From assembly GCA_015039315.1 (NCBI GenBank), contig WIDE01000037.1, forward strand, positions 221,854 through 281,035: a stretch of DNA of 59,182 bases, in the 5' to 3' direction. The DNA comes from Clavulina sp. PMI_390 (taxonomy: Eukaryota; Basidiomycota; Agaricomycetes; Cantharellales; Hydnaceae). Below the pieces are notes generated by a model. It worked only from the letters and a program-made list of their open reading frames with translations, searched no databases and was not told where the DNA came from. The translations under genes were made by a program, and so were the position numbers. Below are positions 1-13,581 of the stretch, piece after piece. Each line of letters starts with the position of its first letter. The stretch's first letter is position 1.

Positions 1-1255
1 TTCGAGAATCCATCCACGGAGAAGGTGGAGCTAATCGCACCCTCATTGACACGAATGTCGGGGCCAGCGTCAAAGCTAACAGGTGGAGGGGGAGGAGCGC
101 CTCCAACGAGGTCCATGAGATCGGAGCCTCGGTCAGGGCTTGTTGGCAACCTCCTACTCCTGGTGGGGGCAGCAGACAGCTGAGCAGAAGGGGGAGGAAG
201 ACTCCTCAAACCAGGGGTCCATTGTGGTCGTTCGTAAGGCTTCCAAGCAGCGATACGCCATGGCTGAACTTTGGGAACCTCAGTACCGAGCAGTGGAGAG
301 GCAGTTGACAGTGTCAGGGCTACGCCCTTCCAGTCTTCACCCGTGGACTGCGTAATGCTGGCACGGTACTGGAGCTTGACGGTGGGGCCTGCTACCTCGG
401 TCGATTTGCTGGACTTGGAGGTGCCAGCGAGGTCAGCACGGACATCGTATAAGCTGGTCCATGATGCTTGGTTAACAACTAGCCAGAACAAAGGACAGTT
501 GGCGTCTGAGATGAATATGAGCAAAATAGCAGGGTAGAGTTACGTACCATAGGATACGACCAGCTCGACAGGGCCAGATTCCTCCGCCAACAGAACTACT
601 GTGACCCCAGATCGTAGCGTGGATGGGATTTCGTCTACATGGACATAGCCCATACTAGAGATCTTGGTTCCAAGTGCTTTGATTTCCTTTTGGAGCTGCT
701 TCTTCTCCTTCCACAGCTCTTTTTGCTTCTCGAGTCTCATACCCATGAAAGAGAGGAGACTGTCAGACGTCGCATGCTCAACTCTGCCATCCCGCAGGCT
801 ATCAGAGTATCCATTCAGGAGCGCCTCATCGCGTTCCAGAGTCTGTAGGTGCATCTCCTTCTCGCTCTTCTCCTCCCGGAGGGCCTCCACTTCGGGAGTG
901 TCTGCTTTTGTGGCCACGGTCGTCGAGTAGTTGGGAGCAGAGTACACGACATCGAAGACGGTAAGAATTTGGGAGTAGCTTGTAGTCTCTGCCTCAACAC
1001 GAATCGAGTCGCCTTCGAGGAACGATGAGAGGAATTTGATCGCGATGTCATTTTGGCCCGGCTGGAAGTTCGGGTTGGTTGATCTCGTCAGTTCTGATAC
1101 TCTTGTGGAATACAAATTCGCGGAGAAAGCAAGGGACTCACCTTTACATCAACCGGGAATCGGCGCTGAACAATGGCGCGGTTTGATTGGTAGACGGTCA
1201 CACCCACGATGGGATGCTCTCGAGAGTCGACCTCGATCTTGTTATCTGCAGTCAT
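1..1255 (-). CDS. DUF4140/DUF4139 protein, copy A (partial)
   Basis: This is the 5' part of a gene whose 3' end lies beyond the left edge of the window. Exons by hand are 1142-1255, 548-1061 and <1-478. The protein begins MTADNKIEVDSREHPIVG, followed by a DUF4140-like beta domain (VTVYQSNRAIVQRRF), a long charged coiled coil (EALREEKSEKEMHLQTLERD) and the start of a DUF4139 domain (ASWTSLYDVRADLAG). Families with this architecture include the bacterial mucoidy inhibitor MuiA and the C. elegans F37C4.5 group; their biochemical role is not known. The neighbouring gene at 2240-4424 has the same exon boundaries and closely similar protein, so the two are tandem paralogues. No signal peptide is visible. 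The family call is firm; the function is not. Confidence 0.85.
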
Positions 1256-2239
1256 TGGAAAGGTTGTTTGCTGTTATGAGACAAGTGGTGTGAGTGGTTA
1301 TAGTTGGGTTGAGCCTCTCCCTCTTCAAACGTGCCAGGTTTTATAGCTGCAGAACTGCGTAAGCTTGGCAAGACCAAAGCGGTGCTGCTATTCCTGGTCG
1401 AGCGCAACCACTCTAATTGATTGGCAAATGACTTGAAATAAAGTTATTCTTATCCGGTGCTAAAACCATGCGAGTCTGTAGATTATCATCCATGGCAGTG
1501 TGCTGAACTTCAGGAACGTGCCAGGGATAGTAATTGCCAGAGTTATGACCAAACCCGGCAGTGTTGGAGGCTGTGTGGCTGCTTCTGACCTGGATTTTCG
1601 AAGGAAACTTTTTCATAAAGCACAGCCCCTTACCTACATGAAAGGCCTACCACATGATCAAGCTCTTAGCAAATGGGATAGCGAGGTGCCTGACAACCTT
1701 TGCCTGCCAAGACAGTAAAACCATATATAGCCAGCCTTTTGATATCAAATTCGTGCGAATAGCATTACACAAGCCTCAGAAAAGACCATCCGAACCCAGA
1801 GCTGAGCGAACGACATTGACACTTGGTCAAGACGCGTTTTGCAAGGTGCCAGGGAACAGTGAATGCAGGAAGTGGGTGCTGGTCTACGTGTTCACGACCG
1901 TGAGAACGAGCCGTTACCCATTGTCCCACGTTGAGAACTTAGACGAGACTGCTTGCCTTCTCCTTAGCGTAATTCTGGCCAAAATGGGTATCTTAGTAGA
2001 ACGATATTTTGGGAATTAACCTGAAATTGAATGAGTCAAAACCAGGGTCTGCGAGTCATCTATCGATGTCGAGTATTGGTGATTCATCTCATCTCATCTT
2101 AAGGTTGTCGTGAGCCATTTTCTTGTTTCGTCAAGTAAAGCAATTGGCGGATAAGCAGCTCTAATATTATCGATTATCCTTCCTACGCATGAATAGGGTA
2201 GAAAGAAGTGTTCATGCAACAAGATGCCAAGCTGGCAGC
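1256..2239. other. Gap between the DUF4139 copies
   Basis: No gene is visible here. The right-hand side of copy A carries its promoter. A block around 1360-1430 (containing GAGCGCAACCA) and a block around 1736-1880 (containing CTGAGCGAAC) resemble blocks at about 4535-4605 and 4940-5090 upstream of copy B, so this gap includes duplicated upstream DNA. The remainder, about 1890-2239, is the 3' flank of copy B. Confidence 0.6.
1339..1345 (-). promoter_or_regulatory. TATA box of copy A
   Basis: TATAAAA reads on the minus strand, 84 nt upstream of the copy A start codon. Copy B has TATAAAG at nearly the same distance. The matching position in both copies supports a real core promoter. Confidence 0.5.
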
Positions 2240-4424
2240 TCAGTGGGCGTCAACGAAGCGAACGTCAGATGGGCAAGTAACCTCAAAGGTGAGGTTCAAG
2301 TCGACCGAGTCCTGCAAGTCATGGATGATCCACTCAAGCACACCATCCCCACGCGCTCCTCCACTTCCACCACCCTCCTCCTCCTTCTGCGCCCAGCGTG
2401 CAGAAACATTGTTCGAGATCCGAGCCACCAGAGTTGACGGAGGCTTAACCTTGGGGGGATCTTCCACCACAGTCATAAACCTTGAGCTAACTCTTGAACC
2501 TGCGCTCAAATCCTCGGGTGGCATGCCAGTCACCGGTCCTATCGCGGCCTCACTGGGCTGCAACACCAAAACCTTGATCCTTGCATCCTCACTCACAGGG
2601 ACACGTTCATGAACAACCATCTTGCCAATCGCCGTGTTCGCGCGAATATTCTTGATCGTGATGCGCTGCTTGAAGGACGTTACATTCATCCTGGGATTGT
2701 TATTCGCGATGTAGGAGCTGAGACCCGTCCCACCCATAGTATTAGAGACTTTGCTCTGAGGATGGAAAGTGACGCGGACGAAGGGATCAACACCAAGCGA
2801 ACAAGTGAATAATTCGGAAGGGGCGACGTTAGGTATAGTCGATTTTGCGACAAAGTTGCCGTCAAGGAACACAGCACTCGGTCCTAACATATCCAACGTA
2901 TTCGCGAAGTGAGTATTCCAGACGGGCGGAAGTGAAGTGGAGAGGACAAAAACGCACCCGCGATGAACTGGTACGAGCTTTGGTTTTTGAGACGACACTG
3001 GAGGAATGCAGAAGGCGAATTTCTAGGCACTACAATCCACTCGACCTCAGCATCCAAATCGATATTGGCGATCGAGACCTTGTGACTCGTCCCATCACTC
3101 GGGATGTTCCAAACTCCATCAACGCCAAAGGTGGAGCTAATAGTACCCTCCTTAACATTGTTATCCTGGCCACTGGTGGCGGAAGCTGCAGGTAGAGGAG
3201 TGGGAGTGGACAGAGAAGAATAAGTGCCAAATAAATCGTCCGGATCGGATTCATGCGGCCTCCGAGTAGCAACACCGGCAGTTTTTCTCGTGGTCGCGGG
3301 AGGAACAGGAGGAACAGGAGGAGTAGACCTCACACCAGGGGTCCATCGTTGTCGGTCGGAAGGCTGCCATGCAGTGATATGCCATGGCTGAATTTTGGGG
3401 ATCGAGGTTCCAAGTAGTGGGGTCGCAGTTGACAGAGTCAGCGATGCGTTCTTCCAGTCTTCGCCGGTCGACTGCGTGATGTTGGCGCGGTATTGTATCC
3501 TGACTACGGGCCCTGCCACCTCGGCCGATTTGCTGGACCTGGAAGTACCAGCGAGATCGCCGCGGACGTCGTACAAGCTGGACCACGACGCACGGGTAAC
3601 GACTGACCAGAACCGGGCAGAGTCATTTGTGTGTTCAATGGAGAATAACAGAAGCTATGCTCCCGAGGAGATTCACGTACGATAAGATATGACAAGTTCG
3701 ATAGGGCCAGGCTCTTCCGCGGAAAGAACGACCGTCACATTAGACCGAAGCGCGGAAGGAACGGTCTCTCCAATAGCACTAGGAGTGGTTATGGTGTGGC
3801 CCAGACCGGTAACCTTGTTCGTAATCGCCTTGATGTCCTTCTGGAGCTGCATTTTCTTCTTCCACAACTGTGTCTGCCGCTCAAGTCTCATGTCCATAAA
3901 CGATACGATGCTCTCAGCCGTCATCTCTTCGGGCTTAGCACTGCGCAGGCTATCAGAGTACGCATTCAAGAGCGCCTCGTCCCGCTCCAAAATCTGGAGG
4001 AGCATGTCCTTCTCACTCTTCTCCTCCCGCAAGGCATTCACCTCGGGTGTGTCTGGTATGACGTGGGAAGTGGTGTAGGTGACAGTGTTGTAAGGGGAAG
4101 TGGAGGATACGACATCGAAGACAGTGAGGGTCTGGGAAAAGCTGGTGGTACCAGTCTCGACGCGGATCGAGTCGCCATCGAGAACAGTGGGGAGATATTT
4201 AATTGCGATGTCATTTTGACCCGACTGAAGATGATCCAGGTAGTCAGGAGTCAGTCTTGATACTCTCTCGTGAAAGGGATATATATATATAGGCTGATAG
4301 AACTCACCTTCACGTCAAGTGAGAATCGGCGCTGCACAATGGCACGGTCCGATTGATAGACAGTAACACCCACAACAGGGTGCTCTCTAGCGTCGACCAC
4401 GATCTTATTGTTTTCTGCCGTCAT
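2240..4424 (-). CDS. DUF4140/DUF4139 protein, copy B (complete)
   Basis: Exons are 4308-4424, 3681-4224, 2958-3602 and 2240-2883, giving 649 residues. Order of parts: DUF4140 domain (about residues 15-110, VTVYQSDRAIVQRRF), a coiled coil (about 115-190), then DUF4139 beginning at ASWSSLYDVRGDLAG and running to the C-terminus. A Thr/Pro/Ser-rich insert near residues 315-365 interrupts DUF4139 (VRSTPPVPPVPP). The end contains WAQKEEEGGGSGG and the chain stops at RFVDAH. The family is found in bacteria (MuiA) and eukaryotes without a known activity. No transmembrane segment or signal peptide is visible, so a soluble protein is inferred. All introns match copy A in position and phase. Copies A and B point the same way, with copy B upstream. 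Confidence 0.87.
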
Positions 4425-5167
4425 GAGAAAAGGGGGTTGGTCTGGGGACTGGGGCGAGTTGGATTGAGGGGGACACGAATCATGCTGTAGGTAACCAAGG
4501 CTTTATACTGAGACTGGCAAAGCTATACGTAGTCTTGGCAAACCACGGCGTTGTTTGTTGAGCGCAACCATCTGGGGAATTTGCAAATACCTTGGAGCCA
4601 ATTATTGCGACTCCCAGAGTGGTACAGCACGAGTTCACAGCATATCGTTTCCGGAAGTGACATTGACATTCAAGAGTGAGAAAGCGCCCGAGCTCTGTGA
4701 TAGAGATAATTTGTTGGAGGCTGTATGGATACGTCTCAAGTTTCCTTACTGGGTAGCACTTTGCGCGACGCAGCAATCTTCCACGCATGCGGACACGTAG
4801 AGCGACACATCCGCAGACAGGTACACGCACACAAAGAAGAGTATGTGGGCAAGTAGACTAATTATACTACCACCTTCCTGCCTGGTAAATGGGGGGCGCG
4901 ATCCTCCAAGGTTTCCCTCACGTGGTGAAATTATACTTATCGAGCCTTTGATATCAATTGAGTACGAAAAATACTATACAAGCATTAATGACGACCATCC
5001 AGACCAACAGAACTGAGCGAACAAGACAGACATTCGTTGGAAACGTGTTTGCAAAGTGTCAAGAAGGGGAGAATGCAGGAGGACATGGGTGGGGAAGGGA
5101 GAGATGGTGGCGAGACAGGTAGTAACTATAATCACTAAACTGGAGCTCACATAGGGGGGAGGATGCT
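4425..5167. other. Upstream region of copy B and protease 3' flank
   Basis: No gene is visible. The region carries the copy B promoter and two blocks shared with the copy A upstream DNA (see the gap at 1256-2239). The second shared block, about 4940-5090, ends under 100 nt from the stop codon of the aspartic protease, so it probably lies in that gene's 3' UTR or terminator region. Confidence 0.55.
4501..4507 (-). promoter_or_regulatory. TATA box of copy B
   Basis: TATAAAG on the minus strand lies about 77 nt upstream of the copy B start, matching the TATA box of copy A in context and spacing. Confidence 0.45.
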
Positions 5168-6890
<1,723 letters not shown>

Positions 6891-7159
6891 GGCTTGTTGG
6901 GGGCGAGACGGGAAGGCCGGTCTATCGTGTTTGGCTCTATTTGTGTCGCCGAGGGCACGAGACCACCTGCCTTATTTGGACGTGTATTCATTTCTCGTCC
7001 ATCGTTGCCCGCAGTTCCTCTCTCCTTCACCATCCCTCGGCACGTGCTCACGACCCCCCTCGTCGTCTGCGGTAATAACGTCGTTGCTGGCGTGGTGCTT
7101 GCTTGCTGTGGTCCCTATTCTCCGACTGGCAAACGCGTGTTCTCTCGGTTTCTGAAACA
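6891..7159. promoter_or_regulatory. Divergent promoter, protease / RING ligase
   Basis: 269 nt separate two start codons that point away from each other, so both promoters must lie here or overlap. No individual site could be assigned with confidence. Confidence 0.5.
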
Positions 7160-9433
7160 ATGACGATCGGGTGGACAACCCTTCGCCCCTCCATGTTGAC
7201 TCTCTGGTTCTCTGTCCTTGGTTTATGCGCTACCTCTGTGCTCGGATATATCCCAGCCCAGGCTACGAACGACACCTCTGCAGTCTCAGTCACCAACTCA
7301 CAGATATCGCTGACCTGGACCGATGGGACGTACGCCGTCCCAATAAGCTTCCAACTTACCGGCAGCGGGAGTGTAGGGTACAGTCGGGTACGCAGACACT
7401 CGTCAACTCTGGTCTCTCCACACCTACCTTACGTACTGAACCTGCTTCCTTACAGGGTGCCATCGTTCATTACAGCGAAGACAACTCGACGGCGCCACCG
7501 ACTGCGTCCCCGTTCATTGCGTTAATTTCCTGCGATCGCAATGTCACGAACACGACGCTTGATAACGACATCTTCACTATGGCTAATTCGTGCGTTTTTG
7601 TCCACCTATTTTTATCCCCTCGCTGTATCCTTGGACTCAACGCGGAACAATCCTCTCATCCGCAGCTCTGGGGCCGTGGCAGCACTATTGTATACAACGA
7701 CCTCCCAGGCGTGCCTCATCAACCCGGACTACGCCAACCCCAAGAACTTTGACCGTGTCCTGGACATCTACACCACCGTGCGCATGAGCAATGCAAAGTA
7801 CGTCCGTTCGTCGCGAGGCAGTCGTGCGACAGTTTCGCCAACCTGACACAACATTTGACGTCTTACGCCGTTTTCATATCCCGCATTTCCCCTCGGTGTA
7901 TCATCACGGTCTCCGTCGCCCAACAACTCATTTCCACTCGATCTAGGCTCATTGAATCACGCTGGAGTGAAATAAACCAGGCGTACTACTGGTACAATAG
8001 CAGCTCTCTCAACGCTTCTTACAACGCTATCGAGCCGTACTACTTGGGCAACAGCAATGCTCCCACGCGCTGGCTCCTTGCCACCCTCGTAGCCAACATC
8101 TCGATTGGTGTAAACTCAACGGGAGGTGGTGATGGAGGTAATGGGGCTGGAGGCTCAGGGTCAAATAACCTGGGCGGGGGTTCGGGAGGAAGCCCCAACA
8201 CAAGTACCGCGATGTGAGTCTCTTGGCGATCTAAACCGGGATATCAAATAACTAAACGCTCATTCTCCTATGAACCATTAGGATCATTCTCTATGCCATC
8301 ACAGGCTGCGTCTCTTTGCTGTTCTCTATCGTCGTGATACTGGGGGTGAGCATTTTTTTTCCGCCTTTGTCCGATGCGCATTCTAGAGCTCTCAACTCAT
8401 CAACACACTCGCTTCTAGGCGGTGCGCGCGATTCGCCATCCCGAGCGCTATGGTCCCCGCCCTGCGACGATGGGCCGTTGGCGCGCAGGAGAGTATCATC
8501 CGAGCATGCATGCTCCTCCACAATCAAGGGCTGCTGGGCTCGGACGAGCAGTGCTTGACAGTTTCCCACTCATCAAATTTGGAGCGACCACGCCGGCTAA
8601 TCCGTATCCTACATATGACGATGAGCCTCCACAGCCGCAGAAGACTGGGGACCTGGAGAGTGCCGGTGCCGGGGAACCTGTAAGGCACGAGGAAGGCATG
8701 GAGATGGACGCGCTCCCGCCTATCAATACTGCACCAGGAGCCGGGACACGAGACCGAAGGGAGTCGCATGCATCAATATCGACAGCCGATCCACCTCCCT
8801 CGCCATCTCACGCGCGTTCTCCGACATCACCATCTGCAGACCAGCCGCAGTCAATATCGGACCCAGCACTACCACTTTCGTCACCAGCGGAAGAGGCCTC
8901 CGCCGCTGACGCAGCAAACATTCTTGCTCAATCCCAGATTGGCACTGAGACATGCCCCATCTGCATCGTTGACTTCCAGAATGGGGACGACCTCCGTGTG
9001 CTGCCATGTGCGGGAAGACACAGGTTCCATCAGGCGTGTGTGGACCCATGGCTGTTAGAGTTATCGAGCTCGTGCCCAATTTGTCGTGCAGGTAAAGTTT
9101 CCTTTGCTTTTTTGACATATAATAATGAGGGTTACTGATACTTATACCGTTATGATATTCCCAGACTTTGCGACGCTCGAGACAATCGTAGCGGCGAACA
9201 CATCGGAAGAAGGGCACGATTATGATGGCGAACTTGAGCCTGAGGCTGATCCAGTTGCTGGCGAGCAAGATGTCCAGAGAACACCGGCGCCAACGGATCC
9301 TAGTCCCGACGTTCCACAACCTCTCGCAACAGCTTCAACAACAGGGGGAGGTGCATCGGCGCGCGTCTCGAGGTATCTACGATTTGCTCAAAGCCGGCGA
9401 GGTCAAGGGGCTGCAACAAGGGCGCCGAGGTGA
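7160..9433 (+). CDS. PA-TM-RING type E3 ubiquitin ligase
   Basis: Seven exons: 7160-7387, 7456-7589, 7666-7797, 7947-8213, 8282-8345, 8419-9091, 9165-9433, giving 588 residues. A signal peptide (LWFSVLGLCATSVLGY) is followed by a lumenal domain with protease-associated features (YTTTSQACLINPDY) and several N-glycosylation sequons, then a Gly/Ser linker, a single membrane helix (ILYAITGCVSLLFSIVVILG, most of one 64-nt exon), a low-complexity cytosolic stretch, and a RING-H2 finger from TCPICIVDFQNG to SCPICRA. The RING has a two-residue insertion between the third Cys and first His (LPCAGRHRFHQAC). By analogy with RNF13/GRAIL-like ligases it should ubiquitinate membrane or endosomal substrates. 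The acidic tail after the RING is not conserved to my knowledge. It shares a short divergent promoter with the vacuolar protease gene. Confidence 0.85.
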
Positions 9434-10102
9434 TGAAGCAAGGCCGCTTGTATCGGTTTGAGACGGTTAGCGGAACGTGTGCAATAATGCTGCGTTCGTG
9501 CGACCCCATTCTCCTTCCATTCGACCGAGTTGGGAGGGGGGTGTACGTCGTTCATTATTTTTGGGGATACACTGTCCTTTCTGATTCACGCCATCGGACT
9601 TTTTCACTGTTGCTCGGATTCATTATCATGCCCATTACTCGCCTTGTATTTGCTACCGCCTGCTTGCTTGCTTCCGTGCTCTCGTGCATCGTACAGTACG
9701 TTTCGTCCGTTTAGTGCTACTTCCCCAAACATAGTGGCGCGCGCCAATTTGCAACCTTCTGGTAGGAGGGCTTAGATCACGAACGTGCGGCGAGGGTGGG
9801 GGATCGGCATTTATTGCCAAAGCTAATCGAGGCTAGCTTCATTGAGGACGTGTCTAAGGATACAGTTATTACTAATCATAATACCAGAAATGATACCTCC
9901 CGATTTGGATGCTTTAATCCAAGAACCAGGATGACAAACGGCGGAACCCGAGCGAGAGCGTGTGTATACACAGAAAAAAAAGGAAATCCATGATAGGTCG
10001 TGATATGGTGTGAGATCTGAACTCAGAACTCCAAGATGTAACGGGAGGCTGTTCAAGAAAGGCAAGCGAGGGAGTCATCACATGCGCGTAGGTGGCATCT
10101 TG
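9434..10102. other. Convergent 3' gap
   Basis: This gap lies between the 3' ends of two convergent genes. I see no coding exon, RNA gene or repeat in it. Confidence 0.5.
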
Positions 10103-13078
10103 TCATGCACCCATTGTCGCGCGAATGGTCTGTAACCTCTCATGCATCCTTGAATACCTCCCCAAAAGGCTCTGCACCTCCTCCCCTTCCTCTGCATCCT
10201 TTTTATCGTTCTCTTCCTCCTCCTCTTCCTCCCCTTCCTCAATCTCTCCATCACTCGGCTCCCCCTCTGCTGCTCCTCGAGCCTCAGCCTCTAACAGCAA
10301 CTTTTTCTGCCTTAACCTCTCTGCGCGCATCCTCCCCCACAGCGCAATGTATATCGGATAACACTCATCATAGTGTTCCCGAAGTGCATCGCGCTCACCT
10401 GGAGGTGGTAGTGAGGTTGCAAGCAGCGAATCTGTCTCGCTATCTGCAATCTCGTATCGTCGGCGCTTGGACGGCGGGGGAGGCGGGGTGGTGATAGGAA
10501 TGGCTTTCTTCTTAGAAGAGGTGAGTGAGACAGGAGAAGGAGGGGTTTTGGATGTGCTAGCACCAGTGGCTGTGGCTGTAGCGGTATCGTCGAGTTTGCG
10601 CTTTCTCGGGACAGGAGGGATCGGTTTTGGAGGAGGCACGTCGTCTTCTGATGAGGTGTAGTCTGCAGTCGTGCGCTTTCGATAGCGCGAACCCGCAGGA
10701 CCTCCTGCTCCACTACTACTAGGAAGCGTGGATTTTCCTGCGGTAGCACCGCCGTTTGTTTTTTGTGAGGATGTTGACGTCCCAACTGTAGAGCCTGCCA
10801 AGGGGGTCGGTCGCTTGTTTCTCCGCTCAGTGGCAGTGGTGGCAGTAGACGATGACCCATTCGTCATTGCAGGAGAGGCAGCCCGTCCATTCGGGAGGGA
10901 AGCCCGTGGAGGTTTCGTGGCTCCATTCGCTGCTGCTGCTGTTGCCGATGCTGTTCTTACAGGAGTGTCATCGCGTTCTCGCTCGCGCTGAACAGAGGTA
11001 GCAAGCGATGAGCCAACGCTCTTCCTCCCCTTTACGGCAGTGGTGGTAGCCCCGTTTGTCGTGGATTTGGAAGCCGTAGCACCAGCAGCATCTAAAGATG
11101 CCCTCCCAGCAGCCGCAGCGCCAGGGGTCTTCTTCACCGCCTTTCGCTCCTTTCTGGCGCCAAATTCCTCGTCGTCATAATTGACTTTGGGGACCCGAGG
11201 TTTCGGAACCGCCCCCGCGGCGCCAGACGCCGAGGCCTTGGCCCCAGCAGGTTTCGTGCGAGACGATGGTTCAGGAAGGGTCTCTAGGAGCGCATCATCC
11301 ACCGAAAAACTGGTTGCTAGGCGCGCCGCCGATTTCTTCGAAGGAGCCTCCGCGCTACCTGCCACTGCAGCAGCTGATGCACGTTTAACTTTGATGGACG
11401 TTGGTGCTGAAGTTACAGCAGCCTCAAGCTCAGAATCAAGGCTTGGGTACGCGTTAGGCAGTGTGCGTCTCTTTGTAGATGAAGGGCCTGCACCACTGCC
11501 ACTGCCACTATCAGCAGCGGCCAGCAGCTCTGCATCATCCGAATCGCGAGCACGTTTGAGAGAGGCTCTTGCTGGAGGGGGCGTTGGGACAGATGTTGAG
11601 GCTGAAGGTCGAGGGCTCGCAACAGCGCCATTCACACTTGCCCTCCCCGCCTTTGCGCCAGGCCCTCCTATAGGGCTAGGCACTGGGACTGGCGACGCGA
11701 CGCTTGACGCTACCCCACTCGTACCCTTCACTTTAACCCCAACCTTGCCAGCGCCAGCAACCGCTTTCCTGCCTGCTGAACCCGACGAGCCACTTGCATC
11801 ATCATCCATCTCATCTGAAATACCAGGCGCGGATTTTGCCTTCTTCGGATTCGCGCCACTGGCTTTTGTTTTACTCTTGGCATTTGCTTGCGGTTTTTCC
11901 CGAATACCGCCTCTAAAGTCAGAAGTCTTCCACCCATCAGCGGGTGTGCGATCGGCAGGAAGCGGAGGGACAGGAGTGGTGGATGCAGGCGAAGGAGCAG
12001 CAGGTGTGGCCGCCTTAATAGGCGATGCAGCTGTCGTAGCAGTACTAGACGCTGCTGAGAGTGGTTTCACGCTACCACCACCGGGTGTAAGAGCATTCGG
12101 TTGGGATTGGGGTTGTGAAGAGGCGTCGGGGGAGGCACCGGTAGATGATGAATGCGCGTGTTGTGTACGCCCGTTCGTCCTTGTCGTAGCTAGGGTTCCA
12201 GGATTAGGATTGCCATTCCCTCCACCAGAAGCAGCGAGCTCCTTCTTGATACTGCTCGCATCGATGACGCTCCGAAGGGTCTGCACGGCGGGGGCTCCAC
12301 GCGGCCCACTAGCATTACGCGCTGTGGTGGCGGAAGCCGACCTAGCAGCAGGGCCCTGATCAGCCCCAGCAGCCTTGCGCTTCTTCCCACTCTGTGCGGC
12401 CGGCGGTGGTTCATCTATCATAACCACACCGCGCTTTTGCCTCTCATGTTCCTGTGCAGCTGCCTGCGCATGGAGCTTCTCGACACCCTTTGTCGATGGT
12501 AGTGGGACCGTGCAGCTCGCGATGATGGGCGCGCGAGGGCGCAGGGGCGGGTTTTGGTTCGCTTTTGTGGCGGAAGGCGTTCGAGATTGAGAATAGAGAT
12601 CATAGATGTTCTGCCGAACGGCCTGGATTCGAAGTTCTTGACCGCCGATATAGAGTGACCCCGGAGACTAGCATGACATATCACAGTGCAGCACCAGGAG
12701 CAGGGAGACGAGTACCACGACGATAACAAGGTCGATAGAGCGAGAGCACACGCATGCCATCGACCGACGGAAGCAAAATTGCAGGTACATATGGGATGAT
12801 CGACATCACACACAGACCACACACATATAGATACTTAGCCCACAACCCTGGCTCACAGAGTAAGGAGACTGACGCACCTTGTTGAGCCCTCCTAGGGGCT
12901 TTGAGAAATCTATCTGGACAGCAGGCGCTCCTGCTGCTGGTGAAGTCTGTTCGGCGACGACGGCGGCCTTCAACTGGTCGAACAGTTCCTGATTGAAGGT
13001 GAAGACCATAGCGCGTTGGGTAGGGTAGACACCGGGGGGCCCGACGCCCAGGACGGGCGAATCCCCGCTCAGAGGCAT
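10103..13078 (-). CDS. ELL-like RNA polymerase II elongation factor
   Basis: Two exons, 12878-13078 and 10103-12667, give 921 residues. The N-terminal 110 residues are ordered (FTFNQELFDQLKAAVV, then GSLYIGGQELRIQAVRQNIY), compatible with an ELL N-terminal domain. Residues about 150-800 are very rich in Ala, Ser, Thr, Pro and Lys and look disordered. The last 100 residues form a charged helical region (REHYDECYPIYIALWGRM and LLGRYSRMHERLQTIRATM) resembling the occludin/ELL homology domain, which holds Y..Y..L and IK-rich helices; an acidic run separates the halves. ELL factors stimulate elongation in the nucleus. The match is by domain order and motif shape only, so another nuclear low-complexity protein remains possible. 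The single intron is 210 nt, long for this window. A 392-codon opposite-strand frame inside the Ala-rich part is a compositional shadow. Confidence 0.55.
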
Positions 13079-13581
13079 TGAATCTCCAAGTTGTGGTCTC
13101 TATTGTGTGTCTGTGTGGAGGCAAAGCAAGAGCAAAGCAAGAGGCCCAAAGCACCGAGTGACTGGGTCCAACCTCAGCTGTCACACCCTTGTCACCAGCA
13201 GGTGGTGGGTTTTCGGTTCGGCCCACACAGGCTTTGTTGGCAGTAACTCCCGGATCTTCTCCGACCACGCTAATATGCGCTACGTACGGGAAGAGATTGT
13301 GCAAATTCGGCCTTATCTCAATGAAAGCTTGTACAACAGAGCGCGTCCACAATGGCCTAGAACAAAAAAAGGGCCAACGCTCTCTCCCGGCTATATTACC
13401 CACAACCACGAGTGGAGGATAATGCATACAACAAAGACAAGACTGATTACTCCAAAAGAATTCCTTGATCGATTGTAGTATTCGGTTTCAATGCATAAAA
13501 AAATACAGCAACAGAAAGTTACACGTCCATCTCGCCAACACGTTGACCTAACTTTAGCGACGGCCTGAACACTTGTTTCCT
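13079..13581. other. Gap between ELL-like gene and aminotransferase
   Basis: This holds the ELL-like gene promoter and the 3' flank of the aminotransferase. An A-rich tract sits near 13495-13505. No gene was seen. Confidence 0.45.

Noticed and set aside
11181..12359. 392-codon plus-strand frame opposite the ELL-like gene
   Set aside because: It is Ala/Ser/Pro-rich only because it lies opposite a low-complexity coding region; no start context, motif or splice support.
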